A stretch of DNA of 64,000 nt from Candidatus Pantoea bituminis (GTDB taxonomy: Bacteria; Pseudomonadota; Gammaproteobacteria; Enterobacterales; Enterobacteriaceae), in assembly GCF_018842675.1 (NCBI RefSeq), contig NZ_JAGTWO010000004.1, forward strand, positions 3,472,001-3,536,000. Reading direction: 5' to 3'. The translations under genes were made by a program, and so were the position numbers. The notes under the pieces were generated by a model, which had not been told where the DNA came from, did not search any database, and saw only the letters and a list, made by a program, of their open reading frames with translations. Within the stretch, counting starts at the first letter, position 1. Each line of letters opens with the position of its first letter. Shown one piece after another: positions 51,001 to 60,109 of the stretch.

Positions 51001-51119
51001 CCCGTCATCATTCACGCTACTGTTGCGTTGGCTTCACTTTTTCCCCGATCACTTACCTGAGTAAGCTTCCGAGGATAAACACGCTTGCCACCTTCCTGCA
51101 GCATGGATGATGCGGGTTA
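51001..51119. repeat. ERIC-like (IRU) element 3
   Basis: 119 bases, starting CCCGTCATCATTCACGC and ending GGATGATGCGGGTTA. The centre (CCCCGATCACTTACCTGAGT, then AAGCTTCCGAGGATAAAC) corresponds to the ERIC core dyad. It lies between the convergent LysR and yjcE genes. Confidence 0.7.
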
Positions 51120-51138
51120 TTTCATTCTCGTAAAAAAC

Positions 51139-52787
51139 TTATTCTTCTTTCTCAATCAGTAACGCTTCCAGCAAATCGAGATCGTGCAGCAGTTTCTGCA
51201 TGGTTTCGTTGGAAATCTGTTGAGTAGCACGCAAATGATAGACCTCGGCGCGTTCAGCACGCAGCGCTGTCAGACGGAATCGACGCTCCAGATTCTCGGC
51301 GAACAGCGCGTGATCGATATCATTTTTACCTTCTGCACGACGACGCAAGTTGCCAATCACGCGCAAGCTGACCTCTTTCAGCAGTTCAGGATCGATGTTC
51401 TCGGTGGTCTCATTTTCCAAACGAGACTCCATCTTCTGTAGGCTCTCAATGGCCACGCTGGCCATGACCGCGCGGGCATTTTGCAACTCACGGCGATGAC
51501 TGGATTTATCGATACCATCATAGCCACGCAGCAGAATAGGCAGAATGACCACGCCAATCAGCAGCGAGAACAGAATCACACCGGTGGCGATAAACACCAG
51601 TTCATAACGGGCTGGGAACGGGTCGCCATTGCTGAGAAACAGCGGAATAGATAACACACCCGCCAGCGTAATGGCACCACGTACACCTGCGAATGAAGCA
51701 ATCAGCAGCTCTTTAAACGAGTAGTTGGAGAACTCCAGCGGCTTTTTCTTCAACAGGCGCTTACTGAAGCGCTGCATGATCCATAACCAGCCGAAGCGCA
51801 CCACCATCAACGAGACATAGACCAACCCGATATCTGCAAACAGCATCCACAGCTCGACATTAGGATCGGCGTTAGCCTGGTCGATGGAGGTTTGCAGAAT
51901 GTCGGGCAACTGCAGGCCAAGCATCAGGAACACCATGCCGTTAAAGACGAATTCCAGCATCTGCCAGACGCTGTTAGCACGTAAGCGCATCGCCAAAGGA
52001 GCCTGACGGATGATGCCAGAGCGCGTAATGGTCATACCCGCAGCAACCGCAGCCAGGATGCCAGACACACCCAAATGTTCAGCAATCAGGTAAGAGGCGA
52101 ACGGCAGCAGCAGCAGCAGAACCGTCTGTGTAGCCGGATCATCACCACTCCAGCGGCTCAGCAGGCGCAGCGATTTTCCGTAAAGCCAGCAGATTGCAAC
52201 ACCGGCAACCAAACCGCCTACCGCAACCTTGAGGAACTCAACGCTGGCGCCGCCCCAGGTAAAGACCATTGTGCCCATGGCGACGGCAACAGCAAACTTG
52301 AGCGACACCAGGCCGGATGCGTCGTTCATCAACGCTTCGCCCTGCACAATCGACATGATTTTTTCGGGATACGCCCTTCACCGACAATGCCTGAAAGTGC
52401 GACGGCATCGGTTGGTGACAGCACCGCTGCCAACGCGAAGGCGGGAATCAGTGGAATGCCGGGCACCAGCCAATAAATCAGGTAGCCAATTCCCACCACG
52501 GTAATCAGAACCAGCACCAACGCTAATCCAATAATTTCTCGACCGTGATGCAGGAACTCGCTAATCGGTGTTTTCCATCCATCAGCAAACAGCAGCGGCG
52601 GAATGAACAGCACTAAAAACAGTTCTGGATCGAAGTCAACATGCAGGCCAAACGTTGGCCAGGCGAGCAGCGCACCGGCCGCGATCTGCACTAATGGCAG
52701 CGGTATTTGAAAAGGGAGAATGCGAGCAGCAACGCCAGAAAGCGAGACCACCAGCGTCATAATGAGAATAGTAAAAAAGATTTCCAT
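51139..52787 (-). pseudogene. yjcE: YjcE, Na+/H+ antiporter (CPA1), with one frameshift
   Basis: The start MEIFFTILIMTLVVSLSG follows AAGGAAAGC, and the protein follows E. coli YjcE throughout (FDPELFLVLFIPPLLFADGWKTP; SFAGVRGAITLAGVLSIPLFL; HLRATQQISNETMQKLLHDLDLLEALLIE). The frame breaks at a run of six T (52359-52364, + strand). One added base restores GRIPKKIMSIVQGEALMNDASGL and gives 549 residues, equal to E. coli. It is an inner-membrane exchanger with a C-terminal cytoplasmic tail. The yjcF gene found next to it in E. coli is absent. Confidence 0.9.
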
Positions 52788-52936
52788 GCTTTCCTTAAGC
52801 GCCTTAAAGTCTCTCAAGCAATGTCGTAAGCGCTAAAGTGTAAAACAAACCCAAGGTTGCTGGGATTACTACACGTGCGACAAGGGGTAAAAAAGAGAAT
52901 AATCCTGGACGCGCCTCTGCGCGCCCACTTCTACAG

Positions 52937-54286
52937 TCAGATCGCCCAGCCACCAGCGTAAAAAGCCACCAAGGCTACCGCAATCACCACGGTTCCTGTA
53001 TTCAATTTACGCCATTCGCCAGCAAAAATGCGTCCAACCACCAGCGCAGCAAAACCGAGCATGATGCCGGTGACGATGTTGCAGGTCAGCACAATAATGA
53101 CCGCCGTCAGCAGGCCAGACATCGCATCGACAAAGTCAGTAAAGTCGATTTTGGCGACGTTACTCAGCATCAGCAGGCCAACGTACATCAGCGCAGGCGC
53201 TGTGGCATACGCCGGGACTAAGTATGCCAGCGGCGACATAAACAGAATCACCATGAACAGCAAACCTACCACAATTGCCGTCAGACCGGTTTTACCGCCT
53301 GCAGCCGTGCCCGCCGCAGACTCGATATAAACCGCCGCTGGCGATGCGCCGACTAAGCCAGCAAACAGACTGCTGACCGAGTCGGTGGTTAAAGCGCGAC
53401 CGCCGTTGATGATCTGCCCGTCTTTATCGAGCAGATTCGCCTGGCCAGCCACTGCGCGGATGGTGCCGGTGGCATCAAATACCGCTGTCATCACCAACGC
53501 TAACACGCTAGGTAACACGACTGGCTGCAAGGCGCCCATGATATCGAGGCTAAACACCAGCGATTGACCGTTGGCATCAGCCAGGCTCGGCAGCGCAAAC
53601 AAACCTTGATAACTTACCGCGGGATCGAAAATGAGCCCTAATACCGAAATGGCAATAATGGTCAGCAAAATGCCGCCCGGCACCTTACGCTTTTCAAGAC
53701 CAATAATCGCACCCAATCCCAACAGTGACATCATGACCGGGAAAGAGTTGAAATGACCCAGCGCTACCGGCAAACCCGGAGCCGGGTTTTTTACCACTAA
53801 ACCTACGCCATCCGCCGCGATCAGCAGCAAAAACAGCCCGATGCCGACGCCTGTACCGTGCGCAACGCCCATCGGGAGATTGCGCAAAATCCATGAACGG
53901 ATACCGGTCACGGAAATCAGCGTAAACAATACGCCCATCAGGAATACCGCACCGAGCGCGACCGGCACGCTGATCTGCTGCCCCAGCACCAGACTAAAGG
54001 CGGTAAAGGCGGTTAACGAAATGGCGCAGCCAATCGCCATCGGCAGGTTAGCCCACAAGCCCATAATGATGGAGCCAAAGCTGGCAACCAGACAGGTCGC
54101 GACGAACACAGCGGTTGGCGAGAAGCCCGCTTTGCCCAGCATACCTGGCACGACAATCACCGAATAAACCATGGCTAAAAACGTGGTTAGCCCCGCCAGA
54201 ATTTCCTGGCGAACGCTGCTGCCACGAGCAGAAATTGAGAACCAGGCGTCCAGTTTTCCACTGGCCGATCGTGATTCGTTTGACAT
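52937..54286 (-). CDS. ghxP: Guanine/hypoxanthine permease GhxP (NCS2)
   Basis: 449 residues, identical in length to E. coli GhxP (YjcD) and very similar: [83 protein letters not shown] and [21 protein letters not shown] are recognisable pieces. A proton-coupled purine-base importer of the AzgA-like branch. The start follows GAGG. Two PurR-like sites lie 100-170 bases upstream. Position between yjcE and soxR matches E. coli. Confidence 0.95.
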   Translation of the reverse strand: MSNESRSASGKLDAWFSISARGSSVRQEILAGLTTFLAMVYSVIVVPGMLGKAGFSPTAVFVATCLVASFGSIIMGLWANLPMAIGCAISLTAFTAFSLVLGQQISVPVALGAVFLMGVLFTLISVTGIRSWILRNLPMGVAHGTGVGIGLFLLLIAADGVGLVVKNPAPGLPVALGHFNSFPVMMSLLGLGAIIGLEKRKVPGGILLTIIAISVLGLIFDPAVSYQGLFALPSLADANGQSLVFSLDIMGALQPVVLPSVLALVMTAVFDATGTIRAVAGQANLLDKDGQIINGGRALTTDSVSSLFAGLVGASPAAVYIESAAGTAAGGKTGLTAIVVGLLFMVILFMSPLAYLVPAYATAPALMYVGLLMLSNVAKIDFTDFVDAMSGLLTAVIIVLTCNIVTGIMLGFAALVVGRIFAGEWRKLNTGTVVIAVALVAFYAGGWAI

Positions 54287-54383
54287 AATTGAGCCTCAAA
54301 GAGTTTTTGTTGTGTAGATCGCTCTGCGACCGCCGCCCTGAAATCCCTGGGTAAGTTGTTTGCGCCAAACAGCGTCAAACAGA

Positions 54384-54399
54384 AGGCAAACGTTTACCT
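54384..54399. promoter_or_regulatory. PurR operator upstream of ghxP
   Basis: AGGCAAACGTTTACCT closely matches the PurR consensus ACGCAAACGTTTGCGT, about 100 bases before the ghxP start. Confidence 0.65.
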
Positions 54400-54439
54400 T
54401 GCCGCAGATAAGTGACCCTTCAAAGATGGGCAAATAAAA

Positions 54440-54455
54440 AGGCAAACGATTATCC
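54440..54455. promoter_or_regulatory. Second, weaker PurR-like site
   Basis: AGGCAAACGATTATCC keeps the GCAAACG half of the PurR consensus; an inverted CGTTTGC lies at 54458-54464. Confidence 0.4.
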
Positions 54456-54636
54456 GGCGTTTGCTGGCACATTTTCAACTGCTTGATGGTCATTAATCAG
54501 GATAAAGATTTCACTGGATCGCGTATGACGTAGACTTGCTCTGTTGCGTAACACGCGTTTCGCTTTGAAGTTGCAGGATTTTATGAAAAGGAGAAGAGGT
54601 TGCGCAACGGCAAGCATTACGCAACAAAAAAGGGAT

Positions 54637-55301
54637 TCAGCCTTGCAGGTTAATGTCGCCGCCCTGCTGAATGGCGCGTTGCCAGGCGGCGCGCTGTTTC
54701 ACCGTTTCCAGCCACTTTTGCGTCGCGGGCATCTGCTGCAAACCGGCACGCTGATTCAGTGCCAAAAGCGGGAAACTCATTTGAATATCCGCGATGCTGA
54801 AACGCTTGCCCGCAAACCACGGATGCGCGACGAGATGGTTTTCAATCATTTGCATGTGCGGCTTCAGCTGTTTATCAAGAAAGGCTTTTTGTACGCCTTT
54901 ACCAAACATGCCGCCAATCGGCCGCAATAGCCAAGGCACCGGCGCTTGCCCGAGTCGAGCAAAAATCAATTTCATTACCAGCAATGGCATCAATGAGCCT
55001 TCGGCATAATGCAGCCAGTAACGGGATTGCAGCGCCTCTTCCTCATCAGTGAGTTTCAGTCGATATTCGGCATCATATTTATTTTCGAGATATTCGAGGA
55101 TGGCACCCGATTCGGCAACCACGCGGTTTTCGTCAGTAATGATTGGCGATTTACCCAAAGGGTGAATTTTTTCAGCGCCTCAGGCGCCAGCATGGTGGAT
55201 TCGCGCTGATAGCGTTTGATCTGATAAGGCACTTCCAGCTCTTCGAGCAGCCATAACACGCGATGCGAGCGCGAATGCTCAAGATGGTGAACGGTGATCA
55301 T
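54637..55301 (-). pseudogene. Glutathione S-transferase, with one frameshift
   Basis: The N-terminal thioredoxin-like domain starts MITVHHLEHSRSHRVLWLLEELEVPYQ; the helical C-terminal domain has WLHYAEGSLMPLLVMKLIF and HPWFAGKRFSIADIQMSFPL. The frame breaks at a run of six T (55167-55172, + strand). One added base restores LKKIHPLGKSPIITDENRVVAESGAILEYLE, so the glutathione-binding ESGAI motif follows correctly; about 221 residues. It conjugates or reduces electrophiles with glutathione. It lies next to soxR, a plausible oxidative-stress context, but there is no proof of co-regulation. Confidence 0.88.
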
Positions 55302-55341
55302 CGTGATTCCCTGTTAGGTGATTATCAGCCAAGTATAGACA

Positions 55342-55827
55342 TCACTCCCGCCCTGACAGTTTGTCATCCTGCTCGGGATCAAGCAGTACCGCACCCGAAC
55401 CTTGCTCTCCCAACCGATCGCCTGGATTGCGTAGTGGGCAGTCACGCATCGAAAGACAACCGCAGCCGATGCAACCATCCAGATCGTTGCGTAAGCGGGT
55501 CAATGTTTCGATACGTTTATCCAGTTCCTCACGCCAGTGTTGCGTCAGTGCATCCCATTCGTGGGTCGACATACGTTTATTAGCAGGGATATGTTCGAGA
55601 CTGTCGCTCACCGTCGCCAAGGGAATACCAATGCGCTGGGCAATCTTGATTATCGCCACACGTCGCAGCACGTCTCGGCTATAACGGCGCTGGTTGCCGC
55701 CGTTGCGTGTGCTGAAGATAAGCCCTTTGTTTTCATAAAAATGCAGCGCAGAAACAGCAACGCCGCTGCGTCGTGCGACTTCGCCCGGCGTCAAAACGGG
55801 TTTTGGGTAGTTGCGATCTTTTTTCAT
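55342..55827 (-). CDS. soxR: Redox-sensitive transcriptional activator SoxR
   Basis: 161 residues (E. coli 154). A MerR-type HTH ([26 protein letters not shown]), a dimerisation helix, and the [2Fe-2S] cysteines C119, C122, C124 and C130 in [12 protein letters not shown], spaced as in E. coli. Oxidation of the cluster by redox-cycling compounds switches on soxS. The start is preceded by AAAGG. Divergent from soxS, with the SoxR operator between them. Confidence 0.97.
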   Translation of the reverse strand: MKKDRNYPKPVLTPGEVARRSGVAVSALHFYENKGLIFSTRNGGNQRRYSRDVLRRVAIIKIAQRIGIPLATVSDSLEHIPANKRMSTHEWDALTQHWREELDKRIETLTRLRNDLDGCIGCGCLSMRDCPLRNPGDRLGEQGSGAVLLDPEQDDKLSGRE

Positions 55828-55834
55828 TTGGACC

Positions 55835-55865
55835 TTTACCTCAAGTTAACTTGAGGAATTATACT
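55835..55865 (+). promoter_or_regulatory. soxS promoter with SoxR operator
   Basis: CCTCAAGTTAACTTGAGG (55839-55856) is a perfect 18-bp dyad, the classical SoxR box. It sits between TTTACC (-35) and TATACT (-10), which are 19 bases apart, the over-long spacer that MerR-type activators correct. Confidence 0.92.
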
Positions 55866-55927
55866 CGCTTCCCATCAGAACAACGAATTCCTATACCGCA
55901 TTGAATTATCACCAGAAGGATGAGGCT

Positions 55928-56353
55928 ATGATGCAAGAAGAGATCATTCACTCCCTGACACACTGGATTGACCAAAATCTGGACAAGAGTTTGTCTATTG
56001 ATGAAGTCGCAGCAAAATCAGGTTATTCGAAATGGCATCTGCAGCGTATGTTCCGTACCGTGACGAAACAAACGCTGGGTGGATATATTCGTGAACGCCG
56101 CCTGACCTTAGCGGCTGAAGCGTTGAGCCTGACGCAACGTCCCGTATTTGATATCGCGATGCAATATGGCTACGACTCGCAGCAAACTTTTTCACGCGTA
56201 TTCCGTCGCCAATTTTCACAAACGCCAACCGCTTATCGCCACACCATGCGTCGTCAGGCCATTCAGCGCCCTCGCCTGCTGAGCTTTGATTGCAGCGAAA
56301 GCATGGCCAGCTTTACCCAACGAACCACGGGCGAATGCTGTCCCGTTAGCTAA
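55928..56353 (+). CDS. soxS: Superoxide response regulator SoxS
   Basis: 141 residues from the ATG after AGGATGAGG. Residues 5-105 are the two-HTH AraC core and follow E. coli SoxS closely: SIDEVAAKSGYSKWHLQRMFRTVTKQTLGGYIRERR and VFDIAMQYGYDSQQTFSRVFRRQF. The tail beyond YRHTM, about 35 residues including CSESMASFTQRTTGECC, is absent from E. coli SoxS (107 residues). It is transcribed divergently from soxR and activates oxidative-stress and efflux genes. The name is secure from context; the tail is odd. Confidence 0.93.
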   Translation: MMQEEIIHSLTHWIDQNLDKSLSIDEVAAKSGYSKWHLQRMFRTVTKQTLGGYIRERRLTLAAEALSLTQRPVFDIAMQYGYDSQQTFSRVFRRQFSQTPTAYRHTMRRQAIQRPRLLSFDCSESMASFTQRTTGECCPVS

Positions 56354-56634
56354 ATTTGATTTCGCCTTCAGTGCGCCCCAAGCGGGCGCGCCTTCTTAAT
56401 TGTTTTTCCTCACCTTTTCTTCCTCGCCACTTTCTGCTCAAACTTCAATCAAATTTTTTGTACCATACCAGTTGCAAATTTTGTTCAAAATATAAAATCG
56501 AGTGATATAATGTGAGCCAAGTCACATTATGACCTTGGGTTGACGACGGAAAAGCACGACCTGACACGCTTTTTCGCCGCCGGTGATGTCCGCAGATTGT
56601 CAGGAATAATCACTGATCTATTGAGGTTGAGCCG

Positions 56635-56916
56635 ATGGCTACGTTAACCACCAGTCTTATCGTTATGCGTTGGGAATTACTTAGCGCCGTTATGATGTTT
56701 TTTGCCAGCACCTTGAAAACCAAACTTCGTCAGGATAGCCATCACGTTATGGCATTCATGTGTGGTGGCATCGGTTTGGGCATGACCTGCTGGTTTGTCA
56801 CCGGTTTAATGGGCATTACACTCACTATGGAGAGTGTGCACAATTTCATGTCCATCTCTAAGGATGTGTTTATCCAGGTGATGAGCCAAGCGCCTGCTGA
56901 ATGGCCAATGCCTTAA
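56635..56916 (+). CDS. yjcB: YjcB, small membrane protein
   Basis: 93 residues, the same length as E. coli YjcB and clearly similar (MATLTTSLIVMRWELLSAVMMFFASTLKTK; CWFVTGLMGIT; WPMP at the end). Two membrane helices. Function unknown. In E. coli it lies between ssb and pdeC near soxS, so its position here marks the conserved backbone before the inserted segment that follows. Confidence 0.92.
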   Translation: MATLTTSLIVMRWELLSAVMMFFASTLKTKLRQDSHHVMAFMCGGIGLGMTCWFVTGLMGITLTMESVHNFMSISKDVFIQVMSQAPAEWPMP

Positions 56917-56927
56917 AATTTTCCAAT

Positions 56928-56957
56928 AAAAAACCCCGCTAAGCGGGGTTTTTTATA
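56928..56957. terminator. Bidirectional terminator after yjcB
   Basis: AACCCCGC-TAA-GCGGGGTT flanked by an A-run on one side and TTTTTT on the other. It serves yjcB and the convergent ATP-grasp gene. Confidence 0.9.
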
Positions 56958-56970
56958 TTGCTGTGTATTC

Positions 56971-57921
56971 TTAAATTTTCTTCAACATGGCAGGGATATT
57001 AACATCCTGCACTGTGACGCCCGGTCTCTGCGTTCCGCGACGATCTTGAATCCACATGTCTCCCATCATTTGATTGAGTCCACGATCTAACCCTGTCACC
57101 AAACCTGCGCCTGGTGTAAACGTCAATTCACCAAAATAAATACGCTCTTCATGGATATACCAGTCAACACGCACATAGTCGAAATCACTGGCCAGCTTTT
57201 TGCTCATATCGAGCGCATGTTGCAGTGACGGCATGATGTTAGTGACATCCAGCCCGGTATCACGGATCTTGTGAAACGCCTCATTAAGGTTATTCACATA
57301 GAAATTCATGGATAACAGCGGCTGACATCGGTTGTAGATGACTTGCAGCACATATTCAAACTTGCCATCACGCTTGTTGAACATATGAAACTTGTAATCA
57401 ATCGGCGCACTTTTTCCATCACCGATGTATTGCTCCACCAAAATACGGGGCTTGATGTAGCGATAATGGATTTCACGCGCTTCATTAGCAAAATCCGTTT
57501 TCAGCCAGCGATAGCAATCATGGATGATTTGCTGCTTACGCAACGCGTCCGGTTCTTCCAGCAGAATTTCTACCATGTTAGACGCGTGGTTCGGTTTAAT
57601 CACCGTTCCTTTCCAACAAGGCAAACTATTCAGCGTGGTCGGATCGGTGGTTTCGTGTACCAACGGAATCAGGTATTCGTTGCCAATCTTCTCGGCAATG
57701 AATTCGCGCACGCTAAACTTATCTGACAAGCGACCATAATTTTGGTAATCGCCGTAGATAAATTTGCGGTACAGCACCTTTTCGTTAAACACTTTAGGCT
57801 GACGAAGATTGGGCAGTTTTCTGAACTTATGGAAGTAGTAGATGCGATCCTGATAGGACCAAGGCATCTTCTTGATGAAATACTGCACACTTCTTCTGAG
57901 TTCTTCTTTCAACTTGAGCAT
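56971..57921 (-). CDS. ATP-grasp amidoligase-like protein (TupA-like, PF14305 type)
   Basis: 316 residues from MLKLKEEL, which has GAGG six bases before it; an earlier ATG at 57933 overlaps the flippase stop (ATGA) and would add four residues. ATP-grasp landmarks: KGTVIKPNHASNMVEI, ILVEQYIGDGKSAPIDYKFHMFNKRDG, and VRVDWYIHEERIYFGELTFTPGAG with the metal-binding Asp/Glu. The family occurs in polysaccharide and teichuronopeptide loci and is thought to attach amino acids or similar groups to sugar polymers. It forms a two-gene operon with the flippase. Soluble, no signal peptide. The substrate is unknown. Confidence 0.85.
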   Translation of the reverse strand: MLKLKEELRRSVQYFIKKMPWSYQDRIYYFHKFRKLPNLRQPKVFNEKVLYRKFIYGDYQNYGRLSDKFSVREFIAEKIGNEYLIPLVHETTDPTTLNSLPCWKGTVIKPNHASNMVEILLEEPDALRKQQIIHDCYRWLKTDFANEAREIHYRYIKPRILVEQYIGDGKSAPIDYKFHMFNKRDGKFEYVLQVIYNRCQPLLSMNFYVNNLNEAFHKIRDTGLDVTNIMPSLQHALDMSKKLASDFDYVRVDWYIHEERIYFGELTFTPGAGLVTGLDRGLNQMMGDMWIQDRRGTQRPGVTVQDVNIPAMLKKI

Positions 57922-57929
57922 ATCGGACC

Positions 57930-59186
57930 TCATTTGTAGGTTTTGTAGTTGAGTGAGGAAACTTGAATCTTTTGAATGACGCCGTTTTTGAAGAAGTAAT
58001 TCATTACGGTAAGGGACAACAGTTCTGAAAGGAAAACGCTCCACGCGGCCCCCATGACGCCGTAGTCCTGGATTAGCCACCAGGAAAGCGGCACACTGAT
58101 GACCATCAAACAAATGATTTTCCTCAGCAAATAGTTAAACCCACCTTCTTTTACCATGTAGCGATACGCTACAGTCCCCATTGCCGAAAAGCTGGTTGCA
58201 ATCGACAGCAACGTAATGAGGCTTCCTGATTGTGTGTATTCTTTACCGTATAAAGCGATGATGATCTGCTCACCGAACAACGCAATGATCAGCAACATCA
58301 ACAATGAAACACCCACGACATACCCGTGTAGCCGTGCAGCTAATTTTATCGCTGCATCGCCGCGCTCCCTGAAGATCTCGCTAAAGCAGGAAGTAATCAG
58401 CGCGACGGGGATAAAAATCCACGAAGCGGCAATTGTGTTGGCGGCAGCAAACAAGCCAAGATCACGTGCTGAAACAATCCCTGCCAGAAACATCTGCGCC
58501 GTTCTAACCTGCACAGAAATAAAGATGCTGGAGATGGCTAACGGCAAGCCGGCGTACATTAAGTAACGCAAATAAGCAGCGCGCTTTTCACGCGGCGGCA
58601 TGAGATCTTGGTGTTCGCGATAAAAGTTGTAGCGTTTGATGAAATACGGCACCAACGTCACCGCCACAATAGAAAGCGTGAGCCACAGTGGATTCAGACG
58701 CTGCCAGGCAATGATGAAACTGATAGTAAAACTCAGCACCATGCCAATGGCGTTAGCGATGGTATTTAACCGTGAGGCAAGCCGCGCATTGTTATAAACG
58801 CTGAACGTGTCTTGAGTGACAAAAACCGATGCCACGAATGAGGCCAGTGCAAATGCCAGGAAATTTTCCTGCATGTTGTACCAGACCCAAATCAGCACAG
58901 GTATTGAGGTGAGCAACAATAAAACCATTCGCATAGTGCGCGCGATCGTCATCAGGCGTAAGCCTTTTGACGCATTTTTACTCACACGTTTAAAAAGAAT
59001 GGTTTCGGTGCCAAATATTGCAATGGTTTGCACCATGGCAAATAAAGAGGTTGAGAAGGCCATTTGACCAAACACCGTTGGGCCAAACGATTTAGCCACG
59101 TAAGAAGTCACAAATATGACGCCAAACACAGAGATGAGCTTCTCAGACATCATCCAGGCGGCATTAGACATTACGCTCAATTTCAT
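57930..59186 (-). CDS. Oligosaccharide flippase family protein (Wzx-like)
   Basis: 418 residues with about 12 membrane helices; N-terminal pattern SNAAWMMSEKLISVFGVIFVTSYVAKSFGPTVFGQMAFSTSLF typical of the polysaccharide synthesis/MOP exporter group. It would flip lipid-linked oligosaccharides across the inner membrane. It is directly followed by the ATP-grasp gene in the same operon; no glycosyltransferases or polymerase are nearby. That makes it an orphan flippase whose substrate must be made elsewhere. Confidence 0.88.
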   Translation of the reverse strand: MKLSVMSNAAWMMSEKLISVFGVIFVTSYVAKSFGPTVFGQMAFSTSLFAMVQTIAIFGTETILFKRVSKNASKGLRLMTIARTMRMVLLLLTSIPVLIWVWYNMQENFLAFALASFVASVFVTQDTFSVYNNARLASRLNTIANAIGMVLSFTISFIIAWQRLNPLWLTLSIVAVTLVPYFIKRYNFYREHQDLMPPREKRAAYLRYLMYAGLPLAISSIFISVQVRTAQMFLAGIVSARDLGLFAAANTIAASWIFIPVALITSCFSEIFRERGDAAIKLAARLHGYVVGVSLLMLLIIALFGEQIIIALYGKEYTQSGSLITLLSIATSFSAMGTVAYRYMVKEGGFNYLLRKIICLMVISVPLSWWLIQDYGVMGAAWSVFLSELLSLTVMNYFFKNGVIQKIQVSSLNYKTYK

Positions 59187-59713
59187 CGACTCTTCCTTAA
59201 TATTACTGACCTACAACCTCTTCGGTACAACATCCCTGTAACGAATTAATAAGCGCTCAGTGGGCCTGGCGAAAATTAAAGGCTTCAAACCAAACTGGTC
59301 CGAAAAAATGAGAATCAAAGCACGATTCAGAGAATGAATTCAGGATTATTCTTATTATATTTGGCGCGAATAACTTGAGATGGAAACGATTTCAAGCTGA
59401 AATGAGCGCAGTTTTGTAGAGTCATAACCTGCGTATTAATCAAGGCGGTTATGCTAAATATCCAATGTACGTAGAATTTTTTCGTATTTAGGATGTGAAG
59501 AATCTATATCAAAAACCCTTCTCCAGGAAGGCGTCCTAACCCGATCAGAATAAAATAAGATTTATCCCATGATGATATTTATTCTAAATATCTTAATTTA
59601 ACCTTCGCAATTCAATTCGAGCACTTTAATACTGCATTAATAGAAAACTTACAGTGCCAGGATTTATTAAAGTCATTCTCATCCATTAATCGATAAGAAA
59701 GGTAAGCGCATTT
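59187..59713. other. AT-rich region, no gene seen
   Basis: About 530 bases, markedly AT-rich, no open frame of note. CATAACC at 59423-59429 and GGTTATG at 59447-59453 form a small dyad. It probably holds the promoter of the flippase operon on one side and of the IS3-derived ORF on the other. Confidence 0.45.
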
Positions 59714-60109
59714 ATGAGAAAGTCACGATATAGCGAAGATCAAATCACAAATGCCATTAAAGCTTCTGAATCAGGTGTAAAAGTCAGGGAGATTTGTGAG
59801 GAGCTTGGCATCTCCGAAGCAACCTTTTATAGCTGGAAGAAGAAGTTTTCTGGGCTATCTTCGGAAGAAGGTAGAAAAATCAAAGAGCTGGAAGAGAAAT
59901 TGCAAAATCTTTCCCGCGAACTGCAAACGCTGAATTCAGATAAGGAGATGCTCCAGAGCGTATTGAAGAACTTCTTTACGACCAATGAAAAACGTCAAGC
60001 AGTCAACTTCTTACAAGATACCTTTGACATCGGGACGCGCCGTAGCTGCCGCTTACTGGATATTAGCCGCAGTGTTTATCATTACCCGTCAGGGACTGAA
60101 AACCGTTAA
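59714..60109 (+). CDS. IS3-family transposase-derived protein (OrfA fused to the start of OrfB, truncated)
   Basis: 131 residues. Residues 1-55 are the IS407-group OrfA helix-turn-helix (YSEDQITNAIKASESGVKVREICEELGISEATFYSWKKKF). Residues 60-95 form a leucine-zipper coiled coil (IKELEEKLQNLSRELQTLNSDKEML). Then, in the same frame, comes the N-terminal OrfB HTH (QAVNFLQDTFDIGTRRSCRLLDISRSVYHY). The DDE catalytic domain is missing, so it cannot transpose. OrfA and OrfB are normally in different frames; here they are fused cleanly. It may be a remnant or a domesticated DNA-binding protein. I saw no IS terminal repeats. Confidence 0.65.
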   Translation: MRKSRYSEDQITNAIKASESGVKVREICEELGISEATFYSWKKKFSGLSSEEGRKIKELEEKLQNLSRELQTLNSDKEMLQSVLKNFFTTNEKRQAVNFLQDTFDIGTRRSCRLLDISRSVYHYPSGTENR

